From Deltaproteobacteria bacterium (GTDB taxonomy: Bacteria > Desulfobacterota_B > Binatia > UBA9968): a DNA stretch of 5,673 bases. Where the stretch lies: positions 1-5,673 of the forward strand of contig JAPUHZ010000073.1 in the NCBI GenBank assembly GCA_027297485.1, in the 5' to 3' direction. Positions 1 to 5,673 of this stretch are shown in pieces. Within the stretch, counting starts at the first letter, position 1, and each line of letters begins with the position of its first letter. Both the position numbers and the translations under genes were made by a program. A model generated the notes under the pieces. The model saw only the letters and a program-made list of their open reading frames with translations, made no database searches and was not told the DNA's origin.

Positions 1-804
1 GTGGGGGCGGGCTTAAGCTTCGTCCATGCCTCAACCCTACTATCCCAGTCCCTGTGCTTTGCGAGTATTCCGGGTGGCTGTGGATTCGAAGGAAGGATCC
101 GAATAACCGATACAGCCAATGCCTTTTCCTACAATGTGGGCGTACTCCTGAAACCTCATGAAAGACTCAAAATCGGCCTGACCTATCGGGCCCGCACCGA
201 TCTCAGATTTGATTCGGCTAATGTCAAGTTCACTGCGCTTGGACCTGCAACTACTAGGGCGGACATCAAACCAATCCCGTTACCACCGGTGATCGATTTG
301 GGTGTTTTTTGGCAAATGACACCAACCTGGGGGCTTGAGTTTGTCTACGAGTTCGCCCGCTGGAGTGAATTCAAACATATCAAAGCCACTTTTTCCCCAG
401 TAATAGTCCAAGGGGGAGGAGCCCTTGTCTTGCCAGGATTCAGTCTCCCCCAAGACTGGAAAAATACAAGTACGCTGAGGCTCGGTAGTTTTTACCGTCT
501 AAGCGAAAACTTCGAGCTCCGAGGAGGGATTACAATAGAAGAAGGCCCGATTCCCAGTAGAACTCTCAACCCTGCTATCCCCGGGGCCGACCTTCTAACC
601 TTAAACGCAGGGGTAGGCTACAAATGGAAAAAGGTTACCCTTGATCTCGGTTATATGGCAGTTTTCTACAAAAACAGAAGAGTTTCTAATGTGGAACTGG
701 AGGGGACTGCTGCCACAGGCATTCCCTTCCTAGGCGCCCCTGGCAGAGACAAATACGAAACTTTCAATAATTTTGTATCTCTTGCCGTGGGTTATCGGTT
801 TTAA
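1..804 (+). CDS. FadL/OmpP1/TodX-family outer-membrane transport protein, 5'-truncated by the window
   Basis: The 267 visible residues are the C-terminal part of a FadL-type outer-membrane beta-barrel, a family that lets long-chain fatty acids or other hydrophobic compounds cross the outer membrane. Family-like features are the PPVIDLG strand followed by an aromatic-rich strand with FARWSEF (about 95-125), the LRLGSFYRLSENFELRGG block (159-176), PIPSRTLNPAIPGADLLTL (183-201), and GYKWKKVTLDLGYMAVFYKNR (206-226). The chain ends in VGYRF, a C-terminal aromatic signal typical of barrels inserted by BamA. Full members are usually 400-450 residues, so roughly the first third, including the signal peptide, lies upstream. 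The GTG at base 1 is probably an internal valine codon, not the start. The substrate cannot be inferred. No convincing terminator follows the TAA at 802-804. Confidence 0.88.
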   Translation: MGAGLSFVHASTLLSQSLCFASIPGGCGFEGRIRITDTANAFSYNVGVLLKPHERLKIGLTYRARTDLRFDSANVKFTALGPATTRADIKPIPLPPVIDLGVFWQMTPTWGLEFVYEFARWSEFKHIKATFSPVIVQGGGALVLPGFSLPQDWKNTSTLRLGSFYRLSENFELRGGITIEEGPIPSRTLNPAIPGADLLTLNAGVGYKWKKVTLDLGYMAVFYKNRRVSNVELEGTAATGIPFLGAPGRDKYETFNNFVSLAVGYRF

Positions 805-825
805 CCTTTCCCCAGATCCACTTGC

Positions 826-855
826 TTGATTCCCAAAGCGATGATCCTGTATCTT
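826..855 (+). promoter_or_regulatory. promoter-like element ahead of gltX stub 1
   Basis: TTGATT (826-831), 18 bp, then TATCTT (850-855), with CCTG just before the second box. It sits 10 bases before the ATG of stub 1. Similar arrangements precede stub 2 and the intact gltX, which is the main reason to believe it. It probably no longer drives a functional gene. Confidence 0.45.
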
Positions 856-865
856 GTATGCTGTG

Positions 866-984
866 ATGGCTCGTATTCGCTTTGCCCTCAGTCCCGCAGG
901 ATTTCTGCCCATCGGAGACGACGCACTGCCCTCTTTAACTACCTGATTGCCCATTACCCAGCTCGCGAACGGAGGATTTCTGCC
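866..984 (+). pseudogene. gltX: decayed 5' stub of a gltX copy (stub 1)
   Basis: Reading from ATG 866 gives MARIRFALSPAGFLPIG, a damaged form of the GluRS N-terminus ([14 protein letters not shown]). The first His of the HIGH motif has become Pro. A one-base deletion near 914-918 breaks the frame, which then stops quickly; in the shifted frame RRTALFNYLIAHY matches VRTALFSYLFARHH of the intact gene at 4059. After HY, ARERRISAE (about 958-984) could match DRERSTPEA of the intact enzyme, implying an in-frame loss of about 11 codons. That stretch also contains a second copy of a 12-bp repeat (898-909 and 973-984), so the right edge is uncertain. The start lacks two residues relative to the other copies, so it is not a recent duplicate. 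It cannot make a working synthetase. It ends directly before the antitoxin promoter. Confidence 0.8.
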
Positions 985-992
985 GAGTTTTC

Positions 993-1022
993 TTGACACA
1001 TCTAGATTTGTAGATTAATCTA
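993..1022 (+). promoter_or_regulatory. promoter and palindromic operator of the toxin-antitoxin operon
   Basis: A perfect -35 box TTGACA (993-998), a 17-bp spacer and a -10 box TAATCT (1016-1021) predict a start near 1028. Two palindromes overlap it: ATCTAGAT (1000-1007) in the spacer and the perfect TAGATTAATCTA (1011-1022) across the -10. Both carry the TAGAT/ATCTA half-site. RHH antitoxins usually bind such repeats and repress their own operon, so this is the likely autoregulatory operator (inference). Confidence 0.72.
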
Positions 1023-1050
1023 GAAAAACGCTGTTGGAGGTCAGCTATCG

Positions 1051-1284
1051 ATGCGTCGAAAGGTAGGAACAGTCCTTAGCGAGGAAATTTTAAAAAAGAC
1101 CAAGATAAGAGCTGCTCAGGAGGGAAAAACCCTGAGTCAAGTCTTGGAAACGGCCCTCCAGATCTATCTCGATCGCCAAAAAGAGCCCGATGGAGCGAGG
1201 CTTGTCGAGAAGAGCTGGGGTCTCTTTCATATAAGTCCCAAGGAGCTGAAAGAGGCTATGAAGGGGGATCTTCTTGAGACTTGA
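1051..1284 (+). CDS. CopG/ribbon-helix-helix antitoxin
   Basis: A 77-residue protein with the layout of an RHH antitoxin: a short basic beta strand (RRKVGTVLS, 2-10), helix A (EEILKKTKIRAAQEG, 11-25), a turn at KTLS, and helix B (QVLETALQIYLDRQ, 30-43). The C-terminal tail (about 50-77, with KSWGLFHISPKEL) is the part expected to wrap and neutralise the toxin. The ATG is preceded by GGAGG (1036-1040) at 10 bases, and the promoter lies 30 bases upstream. Its 3' end overlaps the PIN toxin by 11 bases, the usual antitoxin-first, translationally coupled arrangement. By family behaviour it should repress its own promoter, alone or with the toxin. The partner makes the call firmer than this short sequence alone would. 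Confidence 0.82.
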   Translation: MRRKVGTVLSEEILKKTKIRAAQEGKTLSQVLETALQIYLDRQKEPDGARLVEKSWGLFHISPKELKEAMKGDLLET

Positions 1285-1777
1285 CTCCCTGCCCGATGGA
1301 GAACCGGTGTTTATTGATGCTAATATCTTTATCTATCATTTCACAGGTTTTTCCTCTTCTTGTCACGGCTTCTTGAAACGTTGCAGTTCAGGAGCACTGC
1401 GAGGGATCACGTCCCTCTCCGTTCTTTTGGAAGTGGCTCATCGGTTGATGATCATCGAGGCCCAGCAAAAAAGGCTCATTCGGGTTCCAAACCCGGCCCA
1501 GAAGCTTGCCCACTCACCCTTTATAATAAAAAGGCTCCATCTCTATGCAGATTGGACTTTGGCCATTCCGCGTATGGGGATTGAAGTTGAAGAGGTCCCT
1601 TTCCAAGATTTTGTATCCAGCATCTCAGTAAGACAGAAGAGCGGTCTCCTAACCCTCGATGCCCTTATTGTTGCCATGATGATCAGACTTAAAATATCCA
1701 ACTTGGCCACCGCAGATCTTGGCTTTGAAAACGTTAAGGAGATAAAACTGTTCAAGCCCGATGACCTTGAAAAATGA
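1274..1777 (+). CDS. PIN-domain toxin (VapC-like ribonuclease)
   Basis: A 167-residue PIN-domain protein, predicted to be a Mg2+/Mn2+-dependent RNase that acts on RNA in the cytoplasm when the antitoxin is lost. The conserved acidic residues are visible: D15 in VFIDANIFIY, E53 in SVLLEVAHR, D129 in LLTLDALIV, and D148 in LATADLGF. The full set argues for an active enzyme. It is slightly longer than a typical VapC (about 130-145), with extra sequence around 62-95 (QQKRLIRVPNPAQKLAHSP). The chosen start is TTG 1274, because AGGGGG lies 6 bases upstream inside the antitoxin gene and VFIDAN falls at the expected distance from the N-terminus; GTG 1307 would cut off most of that lead. The RNA target cannot be told from sequence. 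No terminator is apparent; gltX stub 2 begins 43 bases downstream. Confidence 0.85.
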   Translation: MRLDSLPDGEPVFIDANIFIYHFTGFSSSCHGFLKRCSSGALRGITSLSVLLEVAHRLMIIEAQQKRLIRVPNPAQKLAHSPFIIKRLHLYADWTLAIPRMGIEVEEVPFQDFVSSISVRQKSGLLTLDALIVAMMIRLKISNLATADLGFENVKEIKLFKPDDLEK

Positions 1778-1780
1778 AAT

Positions 1781-3679
<1,899 letters not shown>

Positions 3680-3711
3680 TTTAACGGTGCCTCTGGTGCT
3701 TCTTCCTGTTA

Positions 3712-3896
3712 CTAATACAAACGCAGTAAGTAAGTTTACATTTCCTCGGTGGAAGGAGCCTTCAGGCCGAGGGAAATGGGCGTATTATTCCTACCGGTTG
3801 GGCCTGCACCAAGCCTCCCGCTCGGTTCCCTCGTCCTTCAGTCTCCTTCCCCTCGGAATAGCCTCAATGTAACAAATTTAAATACGTTTGTATTAG
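3712..3896. repeat. 185-bp palindromic, MITE-like element with terminal inverted repeats
   Basis: The outer 12 bases are a perfect inverted pair: CTAATACAAACG (3712-3723) and CGTTTGTATTAG (3885-3896). Twelve poorly matched bases further in, at identical spacing, TTACATT (3736-3742) faces AATGTAA (3866-3872). After a 7-base offset the arms match again: GGAAGGAG (3751-3758) with CTCCTTCC (3843-3850), and CGAGGGAA (3768-3775) with TTCCCTCG (3826-3833). Overall the 64- and 71-base arms are roughly 75% complementary around a 50-base centre. The left arm can also fold on itself (3739-3749 with 3767-3778). There is no coding capacity. No target-site duplication is clear. It could be a non-autonomous transposable element or a structured glnS/gltX leader; I favour the former. 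Confidence 0.62.
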
Positions 3897-4022
3897 ATAT
3901 TTACCATTTTCTCTCGGCGATCTCCGGTAATGGCAATAAACTTGCGAAATCTTAGCATACCTGACGCCTTTTTGACTAAGGGACACCAAAAATCTTAGCC
4001 ATTTGAAAAGAATAAAGCGCCG
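3897..4022. other. AT-rich remainder of the glnS-gltX intergenic region with short repeats
   Basis: Together with the palindromic element this fills the 379-base gene-free gap between the divergent starts of glnS and gltX. I see no gene or RNA here. The only structure is a direct repeat AAATCTTAGC (3947-3956 and 3990-3999), with an inverted CTAAG (3976-3980) between the copies, and a weak TTACC/GGTAA pair (3901-3905 and 3926-3930). The repeats could be a regulator-binding site for the divergent genes, but no known consensus matches. Confidence 0.35.
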
Positions 4023-4052
4023 TTGACTGCCTCCACGACTTCCTGTTAGCTT
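4023..4052 (+). promoter_or_regulatory. probable gltX promoter, nearly leaderless
   Basis: TTGACT (4023-4028), 18 bp, TAGCTT (4047-4052). The second box ends only 6 bases before the ATG at 4059, which would put transcription initiation at or just before the start codon. No Shine-Dalgarno sequence is visible before that ATG. Similar arrangements before both gltX stubs support the site. Confidence 0.5.
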
Positions 4053-4058
4053 GAGACA

Positions 4059-5492
4059 ATGGCATCAGTTTGCACCCGTTTTGCCCCCAGTCCTACGGGA
4101 TTCCTCCATATCGGTGGAGTACGCACCGCCCTTTTCAGCTACCTATTTGCACGTCATCACGGAGGGAAATTCATTCTCCGCATTGAAGACACCGACCGTG
4201 AACGGTCAACTCCTGAAGCCATAGAAGCGATTATCCAGAGCCTTAAATGGCTCCAACTGGGCTGGGATGAGGGGCCCTATTTTCAAAGCCAGAGAATGCC
4301 GCTCTATAAGGAAAAGATTGAGAAACTCTTGGCTGAAGGGAAGGCCTATCCTTGCATCTGCACCTCAGAGGAAATCGAAGCCAAAAGGCAGGCAGCCCAG
4401 AAGGCCAAGAAAAAACCGGTCTATGATGGCACCTGCCGCCCCAGGGAGGGACGCGCTCTTCGCCTCCCCCAAGGAAAACCCTACACGGTCCGATTCCTCG
4501 CTCCCAAGAGCGGGACCACCGTCGTGGAAGACAAGATCAAGGGAAAGGTTGTCTTCGAGAACACCGAGCTTGATGACCTGATTATTGCACGCTCAGACGG
4601 GACCCCGACATATAACTTCTGCGTGGTCGTGGATGACATTGACATGGCTATCTCCCACATCATTCGCGGCGACGACCATCTGGCCAACACTCCCCGCCAG
4701 ATTCTCCTTTATCAAGCTCTAGGTTGCTCGCCACCCCAATTTGCCCATGTGCCATTAATATTGGGGCTAGATAGAAGCCGTTTGAGCAAGCGACACGGCG
4801 CCACTTCGGTGATGGCTTACCGTGACATGGGATATTTCCCCGAGGCGCTGGTTAACTACCTGGTTCGTCTGGGTTGGTCGCACGGTGACCAGGAGATATT
4901 CTCACGCGATGAACTCATCGATAAATTTGCCCTTGAAGATGTGGGAAAATCTGCCGGAGTGTTTAACGCCGAAAAGCTCTTATGGCTCAACTCTCACTAT
5001 ATCAAAGAATGCCCCCTGCCTCGGCTCGCTCAGGAAGTCAGACCTTTTATCGACCAAAAGGGAACCACGCTAAACAGCGACTCCGGGTGGCTGGAGAAAA
5101 TGGTTGCTACGCTGCAACCCCGGGCCAAGACGCTGGTTGAGTTGGTGGAGTCGGCCCATTTTTATCTGAGCAATGAGATCTCCCTTGACGCCAAGGCCCA
5201 GGCCAAGTTCCTCACCCCCGCCATCCGGCCTGTCCTCTCCCGGTTAAGGGAACGTCTGGCACAACTCCCGGCCTGGGAACTAAAGCCGATCCATGGCACG
5301 TTTGAGGAGGTCATACATAAGCATCACCTCGGTCTGGGCAAGATCGCCCAGCCGGTGCGCGTGGCACTTACAGGCGGCACTGCAAGCCCTGGAATCTTCG
5401 AGGTCATGGAAGTGCTGGGCAGAGACCTTACACTATCCCGCCTTGACCGCGCCCTTACCATGATAGGTAAGGACCCCGTGAGTGGACCTTGA
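4059..5492 (+). CDS. gltX: glutamyl-tRNA synthetase (GluRS)
   Basis: A full-length bacterial GluRS (477 residues; the family is usually 465-500) that joins glutamate to tRNA-Glu using ATP. The catalytic Rossmann domain begins with [14 protein letters not shown] (7-20, HIGH-type motif) and includes RIEDTDRERS (41-50), SDGTPTYNF (179-187) and HIIRGDDHLANTPRQ (200-214). The KMSKS equivalent is LSKRHGA (242-248). C99, C101 and C126, with Y122, form a possible zinc site. The helical anticodon-binding part follows from about 320 (PRAKTLVELVESAHFYL, 354-370; GLGKIAQPVRVALTG, 425-439). The ATG at 4059 is chosen because the N-terminus then matches the family and both upstream stubs; no ribosome-binding site precedes it. 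Because glnS is present, it is probably of the discriminating type that charges only tRNA-Glu (inference). It is the intact member of three gltX 5' ends in the window, and two tRNA genes follow 35 bases downstream. Confidence 0.97.
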   Translation: MASVCTRFAPSPTGFLHIGGVRTALFSYLFARHHGGKFILRIEDTDRERSTPEAIEAIIQSLKWLQLGWDEGPYFQSQRMPLYKEKIEKLLAEGKAYPCICTSEEIEAKRQAAQKAKKKPVYDGTCRPREGRALRLPQGKPYTVRFLAPKSGTTVVEDKIKGKVVFENTELDDLIIARSDGTPTYNFCVVVDDIDMAISHIIRGDDHLANTPRQILLYQALGCSPPQFAHVPLILGLDRSRLSKRHGATSVMAYRDMGYFPEALVNYLVRLGWSHGDQEIFSRDELIDKFALEDVGKSAGVFNAEKLLWLNSHYIKECPLPRLAQEVRPFIDQKGTTLNSDSGWLEKMVATLQPRAKTLVELVESAHFYLSNEISLDAKAQAKFLTPAIRPVLSRLRERLAQLPAWELKPIHGTFEEVIHKHHLGLGKIAQPVRVALTGGTASPGIFEVMEVLGRDLTLSRLDRALTMIGKDPVSGP

Positions 5493-5517
5493 CCTATCTC
5501 TTTCTCTTCTTTAAGAT
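5489..5517 (+). promoter_or_regulatory. promoter of the tRNA-Gln/tRNA-Glu unit
   Basis: TTGACC (5489-5494), a 17-bp spacer and TAAGAT (5512-5517) form a good sigma-70-type promoter. The predicted start is around 5524, a few bases before the mature 5' end of tRNA-Gln. The -35 box contains the TGA stop of gltX (5490-5492), so the tRNAs can be transcribed independently of gltX, although read-through is also possible. Confidence 0.6.
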
Positions 5518-5527
5518 AAAAAATTAC

Positions 5528-5603
5528 TGAGGAGTCGGCTAATTGGTAAGCCACCTGACTCTGGATCAGGCGATTGTAGGTTCGAGTCCTACCTCCTCAG
5601 CCA
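5528..5603 (+). tRNA. tRNA-Gln (anticodon CUG)
   Basis: A complete cloverleaf: acceptor TGAGGAG/CTCCTCA (5528-5534 and 5593-5599), D arm GGCT/AGCC, anticodon arm CCTGA/TCAGG around a 7-base loop with CTG at 5561-5563, T arm GTAGG/CCTAC with loop TTCGAGT, and an encoded CCA at 5601-5603. CUG reads CAG (Gln). The weak U1-A72 pair and G73 discriminator (5600) match known GlnRS identity elements, so this is a fitting substrate for the glnS product encoded nearby. It reads only CAG; a UUG isoacceptor for CAA should exist elsewhere. Confidence 0.95.
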
Positions 5604-5604
5604 T

Positions 5605-5673
5605 GGTCCCATCGTCTAGCGGTTAGGACACCGGCCTCTCACGCCGGGAACACGGGTTCGATTCCCGTTGGGA
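5605..5673 (+). tRNA. tRNA-Glu (anticodon CUC), 3' end cut by the window
   Basis: It begins one base after the CCA of tRNA-Gln. The acceptor 5' strand GGTCCCA (5605-5611) pairs with TGGGA... at the window end. The D arm starts at 5614, the anticodon arm is CCGGC/GCCGG with CTC at 5638-5640 (reads GAG, Glu), and the T arm is ACGGG/CCCGT with loop TTCGATT. The last two acceptor bases, the discriminator and any CCA lie outside the window. The product is a substrate of the adjacent GluRS and is probably co-transcribed with tRNA-Gln. Confidence 0.93.

Noticed and set aside
1..3. GTG at the first base as start codon of the FadL-like gene
   Set aside because: The family is about 400-450 residues with a signal peptide; the sequence here starts mid-barrel, so the gene continues upstream.
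730..999. 89-codon minus-strand open frame
   Set aside because: It runs antisense to the fadL 3' end and gltX stub 1, and no recognisable domain or ribosome-binding site supports it.
3680..4058. T-box riboswitch controlling glnS or gltX
   Set aside because: I could not find a T-box antiterminator core or a terminator with a T-run on either strand.

Overview
The window appears to come from a Gram-negative bacterium, because it opens inside a FadL/OmpP1-type outer-membrane beta-barrel gene. I cannot name the lineage from the sequence. The bacterium has a bacterial-type glutaminyl-tRNA synthetase as well as a glutamyl-tRNA synthetase, so it probably charges tRNA-Gln directly.

Layout from left to right: the 3' two-thirds of a fadL-like gene (1-804); a badly decayed 5' stub of gltX (866-about 984); a CopG/RHH antitoxin plus PIN-domain toxin operon with its own promoter and palindromic operator (993-1777); a second, better preserved 5' stub of gltX (1820-about 1947); glnS on the minus strand (1982-3679); a gene-free divergent region (3680-4058) holding a 185-bp palindromic, MITE-like repeat; the intact gltX (4059-5492); and tRNA-Gln(CUG) followed one base later by tRNA-Glu(CUC), which runs off the window.

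The right half is a compact Glu/Gln aminoacylation cluster, with both synthetases and one cognate tRNA for each. The unusual part is that the 5' end of gltX occurs three times in the same orientation. Each copy is preceded by a similar TTGAYT-18 bp-TA box placed almost directly against the ATG. The toxin-antitoxin operon lies between stubs 1 and 2, and glnS plus the palindromic repeat lie between stub 2 and the intact gene. This is the pattern expected if the start of gltX has repeatedly been a landing site for incoming DNA that supplies a replacement 5' end and leaves the old one behind. Decay of tandem gltX paralogues explains the stubs almost as well. The stubs and their promoters are visible in the sequence; the mechanism is inference.
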